DNA from: Quadrisphaera sp. RL12-1S
Lineage (GTDB): Bacteria; Actinomycetota; Actinomycetes; Actinomycetales; Quadrisphaeraceae
DNA: 64,000 nt
Reading direction: 5' to 3'
Assembly: GCF_014270065.1 (NCBI RefSeq)
Contig: NZ_JACNME010000003.1
Span: 1 to 64,000, forward strand
Both the position numbers and the translations under genes were made by a program. How positions within the stretch are numbered: position 1 is the first letter of the stretch; each line of letters begins with the position of its first letter. Below, one piece after another: positions 43,337-53,233 of this stretch. The notes under the pieces were generated by a model that searched no databases, was not told the origin of the DNA, and saw only the letters and a list, made by a program, of their open reading frames with translations.

Positions 43337-44842
43337 GTGCCACGCTGCGCGGTCGTGGGCATCGAGACGGGACACCTCCGCGAGCCGGGCCGGCCGGGCC
43401 ACGTGGTGCTGGCGCAGGCGGACTCCGCCCCGTACGGCTCGCTGCGCTCGCGCCCGCTGCCCCGCGCGGAGCGGTACGCGCTCGGCAGGTCGCTGCGCCA
43501 GGAGGTCCCGCGCTCGGCCCTGGCGGACTGGCGGCCCGCCGCGGACCGCCGCAGCGTGGTCGACCAGATCCGGGAGGCCCACGAGGGCCGGCTGGAGCGC
43601 CTGGTGCCCGTGCGGGTGGGCCGCATGGCCGCGAGCCCCTACGGCTTCCTGCGCGGCACGGCCGGTCTCATGGCCGCCGACCTCGCCACGCTGCCCGCCA
43701 CCGGCATCACCCCGGTGATCTGCGGTGACTCCCACATCGGCAACGTCGGCCTGTACGGCTCGCCGTCGCGGGAGCTGGTGCTGGACCTCAACGACTTCGA
43801 CGAGGCCCACCCGGGCCCGTGGGAGTGGGACCTGCGGCGCCTGGTGGCCAGCGCGTGGGTGGCGGGGCGGCAGGCGGGCCTCGCGGAGGACTCCTGCGAG
43901 CGGGCGGTGCGCTCGGCCGTGCGCGCCTACCGGGAGCACCTGCACGAGCTGGCGGAGCAGCCGCTGCTGGAGCGCAGCTGGACCAGCTTCGGGGTGGACC
44001 GCCTCGCCAGCGCCACCAAGGACCCCGGGCTGCGTCACGAGGTGGAGCGCGCGGCCAAGCGGGCCCGCCACCGCACCAGCGACCGCGCGCTGCCGCGCTT
44101 CACCGAGGTGGTGGCCCGCGAGGACCGCTCCGGAGGCGCCGACGGGTCCGGAGGGGCGGTGTTCGAGCGGCGGATCGTGGTGGAGCCGCCGCTGATCACC
44201 CGTCCCGAGCCGGACGACGCACCGCTGCTGGCCGAGGCGCTGGACGCCTACCTCGGCACGCTGGCACCGCACTGGGCGCGCCTGCTGGGCGGCTACACGC
44301 TGGTGGACATCGCGCACAAGGTGGTGGGCGTCGGCAGCGTCGGGCTGCGGGCGTACGTGGCGCTGCTGGAGGGCTCCGACAGCGACGACGTCGTCTTCCT
44401 GCAGCTCAAGCAGGCCCGCCGCTCCGTCGTCGCCCCGTGGGTGCACGGCGACAACGCCTGGCACAAGCACCAGGGCCAGCGGGTGGTGGAGTACCAGCAG
44501 GCGCTGCAGACCACCTCCGACCCGCTGCTGGGGTGGACGACGGTCGGCGAGCGCCAGTACTACGTGCGCCAGTTCCGGAACATGAAGGGCTCGGTGGTGC
44601 TCGACGGGATCGGCGCCAACGCGCTGCGCGACTACGCGGGCGTGTGCGCCCAGCTGCTCGCCAAGGGGCACGCGCGGACCTCGGGCGCCTCGATGATCGC
44701 CGGCTACCTGGGTTCGTCGGACAAGGCCGACACCGCGCTGGCCACCTTCGCCCGGCGCTACGCCGACCAGACCGAGGCCGACCACGCGGAGCTGGTCGAC
44801 GCGGTCTCCCGCGGGGTCCTGCCGGTCGAGCGCGGCGTCTGA
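43337..44842 (+). CDS. DUF2252 family protein
   Basis: 501-residue cytoplasmic protein of the DUF2252 family. It has YGFLRGTAGLMAADLA, CGDSHIGNVGLYGS, LDLNDFDEAHPGPWEWDLRRLVAS and HKVVGVGSVGL. The GDSH...D-x-N-D-F-D residues resemble the catalytic end of the kinase/phosphotransferase (APH-like) fold, so a small-molecule kinase role is possible but unproven. Start GTG 43337, or GTG 43355. It shares the putative iron box with the ABC exporter. Confidence 0.88.
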   Translation: MPRCAVVGIETGHLREPGRPGHVVLAQADSAPYGSLRSRPLPRAERYALGRSLRQEVPRSALADWRPAADRRSVVDQIREAHEGRLERLVPVRVGRMAASPYGFLRGTAGLMAADLATLPATGITPVICGDSHIGNVGLYGSPSRELVLDLNDFDEAHPGPWEWDLRRLVASAWVAGRQAGLAEDSCERAVRSAVRAYREHLHELAEQPLLERSWTSFGVDRLASATKDPGLRHEVERAAKRARHRTSDRALPRFTEVVAREDRSGGADGSGGAVFERRIVVEPPLITRPEPDDAPLLAEALDAYLGTLAPHWARLLGGYTLVDIAHKVVGVGSVGLRAYVALLEGSDSDDVVFLQLKQARRSVVAPWVHGDNAWHKHQGQRVVEYQQALQTTSDPLLGWTTVGERQYYVRQFRNMKGSVVLDGIGANALRDYAGVCAQLLAKGHARTSGASMIAGYLGSSDKADTALATFARRYADQTEADHAELVDAVSRGVLPVERGV

Positions 44843-44854
44843 GCGCGCGGCCCC

Positions 44855-45283
44855 TCAGCGGGGGCGGCGCACCCGGATCGGGCCCTTGGCCGTGTCGGGG
44901 TCGACGACGGCGCCGCCCTGCGTGATCTGCGCCCGCCCCGCCACCACGAGCCGGCGCGCCGCCGCACGGGCCGGCTCCATGAGGTCTCGCCAGCCCTCCC
45001 CCTCCAGACCCCGCTCGCCCGCGACGGCGCGGGCGGCCTCCGACGGGCAGACCGAGGACGACGGCGCACGGGCGTCCAGGAGGCGCTCCAGCGACGCCTC
45101 GAGCGCGGCGTCGACGTCGTGAGCGGCCCCGGAGCGGGCGCGGCGCCGGCAGGCGTCGGAGCAGTAGCGGACGCCCTCCCAGTCACGCTCCCACTTCTTG
45201 CGCCACGTGATGGTGCGGCCGCACACCGCGCACGGCTTGGTGGGCAGCTCGCTCTTCGCGCTGGTGCGGGACCCTCTGCTCAC
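44855..45283 (-). CDS. DUF2256-DUF3253 fusion protein
   Basis: 142 residues. The N-terminal zinc-ribbon-like DUF2256 ([16 protein letters not shown] then [13 protein letters not shown], two CxxC/CxxxC pairs) is joined to a DUF3253 winged-helix-like domain ([15 protein letters not shown] ... [27 protein letters not shown]). DUF2256 is often a separate ~50-residue protein beside photolyase-type genes; here none is near. Function unknown, perhaps nucleic-acid binding. GTG 45283 gives a short basic N-terminus. Convergent with DUF2252. Confidence 0.85.
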   Translation of the reverse strand: MSRGSRTSAKSELPTKPCAVCGRTITWRKKWERDWEGVRYCSDACRRRARSGAAHDVDAALEASLERLLDARAPSSSVCPSEAARAVAGERGLEGEGWRDLMEPARAAARRLVVAGRAQITQGGAVVDPDTAKGPIRVRRPR

Positions 45284-45323
45284 ACGTGCTGCAACGCTGG
45301 GGGGCTGCGCACCACTCCCGCTC

Positions 45324-45376
45324 TGGCTCAGGGTGGCCCCGGTCCAGCAGGAACGGACCAGGGCCACCCTGAGCCA
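45324..45376. repeat. 22-bp hairpin element between ilvC and the DUF2256 gene
   Basis: Arms 45324-45345 and 45355-45376 (core GGCTCAGGGTGGCC) pair with one G-U, around a 9-base loop. A further forward copy of the unit (GGGGTGGCCCTGGTGC) lies at 45392-45407, and a degraded reverse unit may lie near 45308. It probably terminates ilvC but has the multi-unit design of the other elements. The gap 45284-45421 holds nothing else. Confidence 0.8.
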
Positions 45377-45421
45377 CTCGGGGAGCGGCGCGGGGTGGCC
45401 CTGGTGCGGGACGCGGGGGCG

Positions 45422-46522
<1,101 letters not shown>

Positions 46523-47065
46523 CTAGGCGCTGCGCAGCGCCCGGTCGGTGATGGAGCGCGAGCCGCGGCCCACGGCCACGACCCCGGACTGCACGATCTC
46601 GCGCACCCCGAACGGCTCGAGCACCTTGAGCAGCGCGGCGTTCTTCTCCGGCGCGCCGATCGCCTCGATGGTCATGGCCTCGGGGGCGACGTCGACGACG
46701 GCGGCCCGGAAGACGTTGACCACGTCCAGCACCTGGCCGCGGGTGGTGGCGTCGGCGCGGACCTTGACCAGGAGCACCTCGCGCTGGACCGAGGTCTCCG
46801 GCTCCAGCTCGACCACCTTGAGGACGTTCACCAGCTTGTTGAGCTGCTTGACGACCTGCTCCAGCGGGGAGTCCTCGACGTCGACCACCACGGTGATGCG
46901 CGACAGCGACGGGTGCTCGGTGGGCCCGACGGCGAGGGAGTGGATGTTGAACGCGCGCCGCGCGAACAGCGAGGCCACGCGCGCCAGGACGGCGGGCTTG
47001 TCCTCGACGAGCACCGACAGGGTGTGGCGGGTGCTCGAGCTGCTGGTGGGGGTGAGCGCGCTCAT
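46523..47065 (-). CDS. ilvN: Acetolactate synthase small (regulatory) subunit
   Basis: 180-residue ACT-domain subunit giving valine feedback to IlvB. The N-terminal ACT domain is [31 protein letters not shown], with the second domain from about residue 85 ([24 protein letters not shown]). ATG 47065 overlaps the ilvB stop (ATGA). Ends in TAG. Confidence 0.96.
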   Translation of the reverse strand: MSALTPTSSSSTRHTLSVLVEDKPAVLARVASLFARRAFNIHSLAVGPTEHPSLSRITVVVDVEDSPLEQVVKQLNKLVNVLKVVELEPETSVQREVLLVKVRADATTRGQVLDVVNVFRAAVVDVAPEAMTIEAIGAPEKNAALLKVLEPFGVREIVQSGVVAVGRGSRSITDRALRSA

Positions 47066-48924
47066 CGGGCGGTTCCGTTCATCTCCAGGCCGGTCTCCGG
47101 GTCCTGCTCCTCGCGGTCCCACACGGGCGAGAGGCCGCGGGCGTACTGGATGGCGTCGTTGGAGACGCCGGCGGCGACCATCGGCCAGACCATCGCGTCG
47201 CGGTGCACCACGAAGTCGACGACGACGGGCCGGTCGTTGATGCTCATGGCCTTTTCGATGACGGCGTCCAGGTCCGCCGGGTCCTCGCAGCGCAGGCCCA
47301 CGCACGCGTAGGCCTCGGCCAGCGTGACGAAGTCGGGGATGCGCTGGCCCTTGGCCCGGCCGACCCCGGTGTGCAGGTCGGTGTTGGAGTACCGGCCGTC
47401 GTAGAACAGCGTCTGCCACTGGCGGACCATGCCGAGGCTGGAGTTGTTGATGACGGCCACCTTGATCGGGATGCCCTCGATCGCGCAGGTGGCGAGCTCC
47501 TGGTTGGTCATCTGGAAGCAGCCGTCGCCGTCGATGGCCCACACGGTGGTGTCCGGGCGGCCGACCTTGGCGCCCATGGCGGCGGGCACCGAGTAGCCCA
47601 TGGTGCCCAGGCCGCCGGAGTTGAGCCAGGTGTTCGGCTTCTCGTAGGAGATGAACTGCGCGGCCCACATCTGGTGCTGGCCCACGCCGGAGGTGAAGAC
47701 CGTGTCCGGGCCGCTGATCTGCCCCAGGCGCTGGATGACCTTCTGCGGGCTCAGGGACCCGTCCTGCGGCTCGTCGTAGCCGAGCGGGTAGGTGGTGCGC
47801 AGGTCGTCCAGCTGGCGCCACCAGCCGCCCAGGTCGGCGCGCCGCCCGGCGGCGTGCTCGGCCTCCAGGGCCGGGACCAGGTCGGCGATGACCTCCTTGG
47901 CGTCACCGACGATCGGGACGTCCGCGCGGCGGTTCTTGCCGATCTCCGCGGGGTCGATGTCGGCATGGACGATCGCGGCACCGGGGGCGAAGCTCGAGAG
48001 CAGGCCGGTGACCCGGTCGTCGAAGCGCGCGCCCAGGCTGACGATGAGGTCGGCCCGCTGCAGCGCCGTCACCGCGGCCACGGTGCCGTGCATGCCGGGC
48101 ATGCCGAGGTTGGCCGGGTGGGAGTCGGGCAGGGCGCCGCGGGCCATGAGCGTGGTGACCACGGGCGCGCCTGAGGTGTCGACCAGGCGCCGCAGCTCCG
48201 CGGAGGCGCCGGAGCGGATGACGCCGCCGCCCACGTACAGCACCGGGCGCTTCGCCTCGGCGATCATGCGGGCCGCCTCGCGGACCTGCTTGGCGTGCGG
48301 GCGCGTGGTCGGGTGGTAGCCGGGCAGGTCCAGCTCGGCCAGCGAGGTCGGCCACTGGAACGTGGTCATCGCCTGCTGGGCGTCCTTCGTGACGTCCACG
48401 AGCACCGGGCCGGGGCGGCCGGTCGAGGCCAGGTGGAAGGCCTCGGCGATGACGCGCGGGATGTCCGCGGGATCGGTCACGAGGTAGTTGTGCTTGGTGA
48501 TCGGCTGGGTGATGCCGACGATGTCCGCCTCCTGGAAGGCGTCGGTGCCGATCGCCGTGGAGGAGACCTGCCCGGTGACCGCGACCAGGGGCACCGAGTC
48601 CATGTGGGCGTCGGCGATGGCGGTGACGAGGTTGGTGGCGCCCGGCCCCGACGTCGCCATGCAGACCCCGACGCGGCCGGTGGCGGCGGCGTAGCCCTGC
48701 GCGGCGTGGCCGGCGCCCTGCTCGTGGCGCACGAGCACGTGGCGGAGCTTCGTCGAGTCGAGCAGCGGGTCGTAGGTGGGCAGGATCGCTCCGCCCGGGA
48801 GGCCGAAGACGACCTCGACCCCGGCGCTCTCGAGGGAGCGCACGATGCTCTGCGCTCCCGTCATGCGCTCCGGTGTGCCGCTGGCCGGCTGGGCGGCGGC
48901 GCCCTCGGTGCTGGCGGTGCTCAT
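47062..48924 (-). CDS. ilvB: Acetolactate synthase large (catalytic) subunit
   Basis: 620-residue thiamine-diphosphate enzyme condensing pyruvate for valine/leucine or with 2-oxobutyrate for isoleucine. It has [14 protein letters not shown], the catalytic glutamate in [25 protein letters not shown], and the ThDP motif beginning GDGCFQM and ending in NN. ATG 48924 has AGGAGG at 5 bases. The 5' region carries a leader peptide and an attenuator. Confidence 0.97.
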   Translation of the reverse strand: MSTASTEGAAAQPASGTPERMTGAQSIVRSLESAGVEVVFGLPGGAILPTYDPLLDSTKLRHVLVRHEQGAGHAAQGYAAATGRVGVCMATSGPGATNLVTAIADAHMDSVPLVAVTGQVSSTAIGTDAFQEADIVGITQPITKHNYLVTDPADIPRVIAEAFHLASTGRPGPVLVDVTKDAQQAMTTFQWPTSLAELDLPGYHPTTRPHAKQVREAARMIAEAKRPVLYVGGGVIRSGASAELRRLVDTSGAPVVTTLMARGALPDSHPANLGMPGMHGTVAAVTALQRADLIVSLGARFDDRVTGLLSSFAPGAAIVHADIDPAEIGKNRRADVPIVGDAKEVIADLVPALEAEHAAGRRADLGGWWRQLDDLRTTYPLGYDEPQDGSLSPQKVIQRLGQISGPDTVFTSGVGQHQMWAAQFISYEKPNTWLNSGGLGTMGYSVPAAMGAKVGRPDTTVWAIDGDGCFQMTNQELATCAIEGIPIKVAVINNSSLGMVRQWQTLFYDGRYSNTDLHTGVGRAKGQRIPDFVTLAEAYACVGLRCEDPADLDAVIEKAMSINDRPVVVDFVVHRDAMVWPMVAAGVSNDAIQYARGLSPVWDREEQDPETGLEMNGTAR

Positions 48925-49005
48925 CGGTCCTCCTGCTGCTGTGCTGCTGGTCGCGGGGTCGTGCTGTGCGAGCAGCCCGGCCCCTCGTTCCGCCGGGCAT
49001 GGAAA

Positions 49006-49045
49006 GACCCCCCGGCTCCGGTGTCAGCGGAGTCTGCGGAGGGTC
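49006..49045 (-). terminator. Transcription attenuator upstream of ilvB
   Basis: On the minus strand GACCCTCCG (49045-49037) pairs with CGGGGGGTC (49014-49006), with an inner stem CTCCG/CGGAG. The run TCTTTCC follows. It lies between the leader peptide stop and the ilvB ribosome site, the position of the terminator in ribosome-mediated attenuation. Confidence 0.7.
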
Positions 49046-49072
49046 GCGCGCGGCGGGACGTCGACGACGGCG

Positions 49073-49114
49073 TCAGCTCGCGCGCTGCGCGAGTACGACG
49101 ACGAGGATGCCCAT
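49073..49114 (-). CDS. ilvB leader peptide (13 residues, I/L/V-rich)
   Basis: ATG 49114 opens MGILVVVLAQRAS and stop; six consecutive residues are Ile, Leu, Val, Val, Val, Leu, the products of the pathway. Ribosome stalling at these codons when charged tRNAs are scarce would prevent the attenuator from forming, as described for Corynebacterium ilvBNC. TACTCT (49121-49126) ends 6 bases before the ATG, so the transcript probably begins at the leader's own start codon. Confidence 0.75.
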   Translation of the reverse strand: MGILVVVLAQRAS

Positions 49115-49120
49115 GCCGGG

Positions 49121-49150
49121 AGAGTAGCCCCCTCCGGAGCGCCCTGTCAG
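49121..49150 (-). promoter_or_regulatory. ilvBNC promoter
   Basis: CTGACA (49150-49145), 18 bases, TACTCT (49126-49121), one of the best housekeeping promoters in the window. The -35 touches the long palindrome 49150-49198. Confidence 0.6.
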
Positions 49151-49198
49151 CCACCGGGACGGACCGTCTCACCTGGTGAGACGGTCCGTCCCGGTGGC
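49150..49198. terminator. 49-base perfect palindrome after ilvD
   Basis: 24-base arms (49150-49173, 49175-49198; core CCACCGGGACGGACCGTC) meet around one base. It begins 7 bases past the ilvD stop and ends at the ilvB -35 box, so it probably ends ilvD transcription and insulates the ilvB promoter. Confidence 0.65.
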
Positions 49199-49204
49199 CG
49201 GACG

Positions 49205-50899
49205 TCAGGAGCAGACGGCTCCGCCGCTGGCCGACCCCACGAGCCGGGTGTACTTCGCGAGCACGCCGCGGGTGTAGCGCGGGGGCAACGGCTCCCAGCC
49301 CTCCCGGCGCGCCGCCAGCTCGGACTCCTCCACGAGCACGTCGAGGGTCTTGTTCTTCACGTCCAGGCGGATGCGGTCACCGTCGCGCACGAACGCGACC
49401 GGCCCGCCGTCGACGGCCTCCGGCGCCACGTGGCCCACGCACAGGCCCGTGGTCCCCCCGGAGAAGCGCCCGTCGGTGAGCAGCAGCACGTCCTTGCCGA
49501 GGCCGGCGCCCTTGATGGCGCCGGTGATGGCGAGCATCTCGCGCATGCCGGGTCCGCCCTTGGGCCCCTCGTAGCGGATGACCACCACGTCGCCCGCGGT
49601 GATGGTGCCGTCCTCCAGGGCGTCCATCGCGGCGCGCTCGCGGTCGAAGACCCGGGCGGTGCCCTCGAAGACGTCGGACTCGAAGCCCGCCGACTTCACC
49701 ACGGCGCCGCCCGGGGCGAGCGAGCCGTGCAGGATCGTGATGCCGCCGGTGGGGTGGATCGGGTCCGCCAGGGCCCGCAGCACCTTGCCGTCCGGGTCCG
49801 GCGGGGCGATGTCGGCGAGGTTCTCGGCCATCGTCTTCCCGGTCACGGTCATGACGTCGCCGTGCAGCAGGCCCGCGTCGAGAAGGGCCCGCATCACCAC
49901 CGGCACGCCGCCGATCTTGTCGACGTCGGTCATGACGTGCTGGCCGAACGGCTTGACGTCGGCCAGGTGCGGGACGCGGGAGCCCACCCGGTCGAAGTCG
50001 GCCAGCGTCAGCTCCACCTCGGCCTCGTGGGCGATCGCGAGCAGGTGCAGCACGGCGTTGGTGGAGCCGCCGAAGGCCATGACCACGGAGATGGCGTTCT
50101 CGAACGCCTCCTTGGTCATGATGTCGCGCGCGGTGATGCCGCGGGAGAGCAGGTTGACGACGGCGGCGCCCGAGGCCCGGGCGAACCCGTCGCGGCGGCG
50201 GTCCGTGGCCGGCGGGGCGGCTGAACCGGGCAGGCTCATGCCGAGGGCCTCGGCGGCGCTGGCCATGGTGTTGGCCGTGTACATGCCGCCGCACGCGCCC
50301 TCGCCCGGGCAGATCGCCTTCTCAATGGCCGTGACGTCCTCGCGGCTCATGAGCCCGCGCGCGCAGGCGCCGACGGCCTCGAAGGCGTCGATGATCGTCA
50401 CCTGCTTCTCGGTGCCGTCGGAGAGCTTGGCGAAGCCGGGCAGGATCGAGCCGGCGTAGAGGAACACGCTGGCGAGGTCGAGGCGGGCGGCGGCCATGAG
50501 CATGCCCGGCAGCGACTTGTCGCACCCGGCCAGCAGCACCGAGCCGTCCAGGCGCTCGGCCTGCATGACGGTCTCCACGGAGTCGGCGATGACCTCGCGG
50601 CTCACGAGGGAGAAGTGCATGCCCTCGTGGCCCATGGAGATGCCGTCGGAGACGGAGATGGTGCCGAACTCCAGCGGGTAGCCCTGGGCGGCGTGCACGC
50701 CGTCCTTCACGGACTTGGCCAGCCGGTCGAGCGACAGGTTGCAGGGGGTGATCTCGTTCCACGACGAGGCCACGCCGATCTGCGGCTTGGCGAAGTCGTC
50801 GTCGCCGAGGCCGACGGCACGGAGCATGCCGCGGCTGGCGGTGGCCTCGAGCCCGTCGGTGACCTGGCGGGAGCGGGGCTTCATGTCGGCCTGGGTCAT
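49205..50899 (-). CDS. ilvD: Dihydroxy-acid dehydratase
   Basis: 564-residue Fe-S dehydratase of valine/isoleucine synthesis. Cluster cysteines are expected in [21 protein letters not shown] and [14 protein letters not shown], and the C-terminus has [20 protein letters not shown] 50899 has TAGGAT (50907-50912) 7 bases upstream, overlapping a CTACG-N4-CGTAG inverted repeat. Single-gene unit between long palindrome and dehydrogenase. Confidence 0.96.
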   Translation of the reverse strand: MTQADMKPRSRQVTDGLEATASRGMLRAVGLGDDDFAKPQIGVASSWNEITPCNLSLDRLAKSVKDGVHAAQGYPLEFGTISVSDGISMGHEGMHFSLVSREVIADSVETVMQAERLDGSVLLAGCDKSLPGMLMAAARLDLASVFLYAGSILPGFAKLSDGTEKQVTIIDAFEAVGACARGLMSREDVTAIEKAICPGEGACGGMYTANTMASAAEALGMSLPGSAAPPATDRRRDGFARASGAAVVNLLSRGITARDIMTKEAFENAISVVMAFGGSTNAVLHLLAIAHEAEVELTLADFDRVGSRVPHLADVKPFGQHVMTDVDKIGGVPVVMRALLDAGLLHGDVMTVTGKTMAENLADIAPPDPDGKVLRALADPIHPTGGITILHGSLAPGGAVVKSAGFESDVFEGTARVFDRERAAMDALEDGTITAGDVVVIRYEGPKGGPGMREMLAITGAIKGAGLGKDVLLLTDGRFSGGTTGLCVGHVAPEAVDGGPVAFVRDGDRIRLDVKNKTLDVLVEESELAARREGWEPLPPRYTRGVLAKYTRLVGSASGGAVCS

Positions 50900-50908
50900 G
50901 CCCGCGAT

Positions 50909-50924
50909 CCTACGGCCGCGTAGG
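50909..50924. promoter_or_regulatory. Inverted repeat CCTACG-N4-CGTAGG at the ilvD promoter
   Basis: Overlaps the ilvD -10 box. Shares the CTACG-N4-CGTAG core with the ilvE promoter repeat at 37270-37285. Confidence 0.4.
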
Positions 50925-50965
50925 TTGCGCCCCCACCAGCCCCGGGACCGCTCTCGGCGCGGCCC

Positions 50966-51910
50966 TCAGCCGACGACGACGTTGAGCGGGTCCTGCCCGG
51001 CCGCGAGGCGCTCGACCTGGGCGCGGAGCAGCCGCAGGGCCCGCGGGCGCATGGCCGTGGTGTTGCCGCCGACGTGCGGGGCGATGAGCACGTTCGGAGC
51101 GCCCCACAGCGGGTGGTCCTCGGGGAGCGGCTCCGGGTCGGTCACGTCGAGGGCGGCGTGCAGGCGCTCGGCGCGCAGCTCGGCCAGCAGCGCGCCGGTG
51201 TCGACGATGGGGCCGCGGCCCACGTTGACCACGAGCGCCTGGTCGGGCAGGGCGGCCAGGAACGCCGCGTCGACCAGTCCGCGCGTGCTGTCCGTGAGCG
51301 GCAGGCCGATGAAGACCACCTCGGCGGTCGGCAGCAGCTCCGGCAGCTCGTCGATCCCGTGGACCTGCCCGCGCCCGTCGGTGCGGGCCGTGGTGGCCAC
51401 GCGCACGAGGTCGACCTCGAAGGGCTCCAGGCGGTCGGCGATGGCTCCGCCGATGCCACCGGTGCCGAGCACGAGGACGCGGCGGTCGGCCAGCGCGCGG
51501 CGCTGCACCGGGCGCCAGGCCCCCTCCTCGGCGTCGCGGACGGCGTCGTCGAGGCCGCGCAGCTTGGCCAGCGCCAGCGCCAGCGCCAGCTCGGAGGTGG
51601 AGGCGTCGTGGATGCCCGCGCCGTTCGCCAGGCGCACGCCACCGGGCAGGCGCTCGAGGAGGTCGTCGTACCCGGCCGACGTCGTCTGGACCAGCCGCAG
51701 CGCCGGCAGGGACCCGAGGGACTCCAGCGCGCCAGCGGGGTGCATGTACGGCAGCACGACGTACCCGACCTGCTCGGCGTCCGCGCCGAGCGCCTCCCGC
51801 GGGTCGGAGTCGACGTCCCAGACCAGGCTCCGCACGCCCGGGGGCAGGTGCGGCGCGAGGGCCTCCTGCCAATCGGCGTCGGGCAGGGTGATGGTCAGCA
51901 CGTCGCTCAC
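50966..51910 (-). CDS. D-2-hydroxyacid dehydrogenase family protein
   Basis: 314-residue NAD(P)-dependent dehydrogenase. The Rossmann motif is GTGGIGGAIADRL near residue 150; catalytic residues are expected in VVNVGRGPIVD (Arg), DVTDPEPLP (Glu) and APHVGGNT (His). There is no C-terminal ACT domain, so it is not a standard SerA; glyoxylate/hydroxypyruvate or phosphoglycerate-like substrates are possible. Follows ilvD, 66 bases upstream of that gene's start, same strand. Confidence 0.92.
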   Translation of the reverse strand: MSDVLTITLPDADWQEALAPHLPPGVRSLVWDVDSDPREALGADAEQVGYVVLPYMHPAGALESLGSLPALRLVQTTSAGYDDLLERLPGGVRLANGAGIHDASTSELALALALAKLRGLDDAVRDAEEGAWRPVQRRALADRRVLVLGTGGIGGAIADRLEPFEVDLVRVATTARTDGRGQVHGIDELPELLPTAEVVFIGLPLTDSTRGLVDAAFLAALPDQALVVNVGRGPIVDTGALLAELRAERLHAALDVTDPEPLPEDHPLWGAPNVLIAPHVGGNTTAMRPRALRLLRAQVERLAAGQDPLNVVVG

Positions 51911-51970
51911 GGACGACCACCCTGTCAGGCCCCGACTGGCCGTGCGACCTGCGGCGGGTCAGGCTGGGGG

Positions 51971-53215
51971 ATGGGCCGACCCTCCACCGCCGGACGCGCC
52001 GCACCCGCCTGCCTGCTCGCCGCCGCGCTCGCGCTGACCGCCTGCTCGGGCCAGCAGGCCGCGGCCCCCGCCGCGGTGTCCACCGAGCAGCTGCCCGCGC
52101 CGTCGTCGTCCCCCTCGTCGGCGGCGTCGTCGTCCGCGTCGACAGGGGTCTGGGCCGCGGGGCTGGCCCTGCGCGGGACCCCGCAGCCCGCGCAGGACGT
52201 GGTCACCGGCCTCGACGTCCCGTGGAGCACGGTCGTGCTGCCCGACGGCAGCGCCCTGGTCAGCGAGCGCGACACCGCGCGCGTCCAGCGGGTCTCCTCC
52301 GACGGCGGCGGCTGGTCCGCCCAGCAGGTCACGGCCCCGGGACCTGGCGGCTCCGTGCCCGGCGTCGAGCCGCGCGGGGAGGGTGGGCTGCTGGGCCTGG
52401 CCCTCTCCCCCGCCTTCGCCGAGGACGGGTGGCTCTACGCCTACACGACCACCGCCACCGACGACCGCGTGGTGCGGATGCGCTACACCCCCGGCAGCGG
52501 GGACGGCGCCGGCTCGCTGTCAGCGCCGGAGCCCGTGCTCACGGGCATCACCTCGGCCACCGTCCACCACGGCGGCCGGCTGGCCTTCGGCCCCGACGGC
52601 ATGCTCTACGTGACCACCGGGGACGCCAGCGCGCCGTCCACCGCGCAGGACCGGGACGCGCTCACCGGCAAGGTGCTGCGCCTCACCCCCGAGGGCCGCC
52701 CGGCCCCCGGCAACCCCGTGGAGGGCTCGCCGGTGTGGACGTGGGGCCACCGCAACCCGCAGGGCATCGGCTGGGACTCCGCAGGGCGGATGTTCCAGGC
52801 CGAGTTCGGGCAGGACGCCCAGGACGAGCTCAACCTGCTCGAGCCGGGGCGCGACTACGGGTGGCCGCTGGTGGAGGGGGCGGTGGCCGGGCCGTCGGGC
52901 TCGGCGAGCGGCGTCGACGACCCGGCCTTCACGGCCCCCCTGGTCACCTGGCGGACGTCGGACGCCTCTCCCAGCGGGCTGCTGGTCACCGGGGACGCCG
53001 TGTACGTGGCCGCGCTGCGGGGGCAGGAGCTGTGGCGCGTGCCGCTGGCCGACGGCCGCCTCGGCCAGCCCGAGCGCGTCTTCGACGGCGAGCACGGGCG
53101 GGTGCGCGACGTGGTGGCCGGTCCGGACGGGGCGCTGTGGGTGCTCACCGACAACACCTCCCGCGGGACGCCCCGCGACGGGGACGACAGGCTGCTGCGC
53201 GTGCCGCTGGCCTGA
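51971..53215 (+). CDS. PQQ-type aldose sugar dehydrogenase-like lipoprotein
   Basis: 414-residue secreted beta-propeller. A signal peptide with lipobox LTACSG near residue 25 is followed by a Ser/Ala-rich linker (~35 residues). The propeller has GLDVPWSTVVLPDGSALVSERD, GGLLGLALSPAF, HHGGRLAFGPDGMLYVTTGDA, WGHRNPQGIGWD and EFGQDAQDELNLLEPGRDYGWP, the motifs of soluble glucose dehydrogenases. PQQ or another cofactor would have to be supplied; substrate unknown. Convergent with the GGDEF-EAL gene. Confidence 0.92.
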   Translation: MGRPSTAGRAAPACLLAAALALTACSGQQAAAPAAVSTEQLPAPSSSPSSAASSSASTGVWAAGLALRGTPQPAQDVVTGLDVPWSTVVLPDGSALVSERDTARVQRVSSDGGGWSAQQVTAPGPGGSVPGVEPRGEGGLLGLALSPAFAEDGWLYAYTTTATDDRVVRMRYTPGSGDGAGSLSAPEPVLTGITSATVHHGGRLAFGPDGMLYVTTGDASAPSTAQDRDALTGKVLRLTPEGRPAPGNPVEGSPVWTWGHRNPQGIGWDSAGRMFQAEFGQDAQDELNLLEPGRDYGWPLVEGAVAGPSGSASGVDDPAFTAPLVTWRTSDASPSGLLVTGDAVYVAALRGQELWRVPLADGRLGQPERVFDGEHGRVRDVVAGPDGALWVLTDNTSRGTPRDGDDRLLRVPLA

Positions 53216-53233
53216 CCTGCGCCCCGGGCCGTC

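Noticed and set aside
48962-49000. ATG frame starting at 49000 in the ilvB leader region
   Set aside because: No ribosome site, lies after the attenuator and is antisense-like in composition; the 49114 leader is far better supported.
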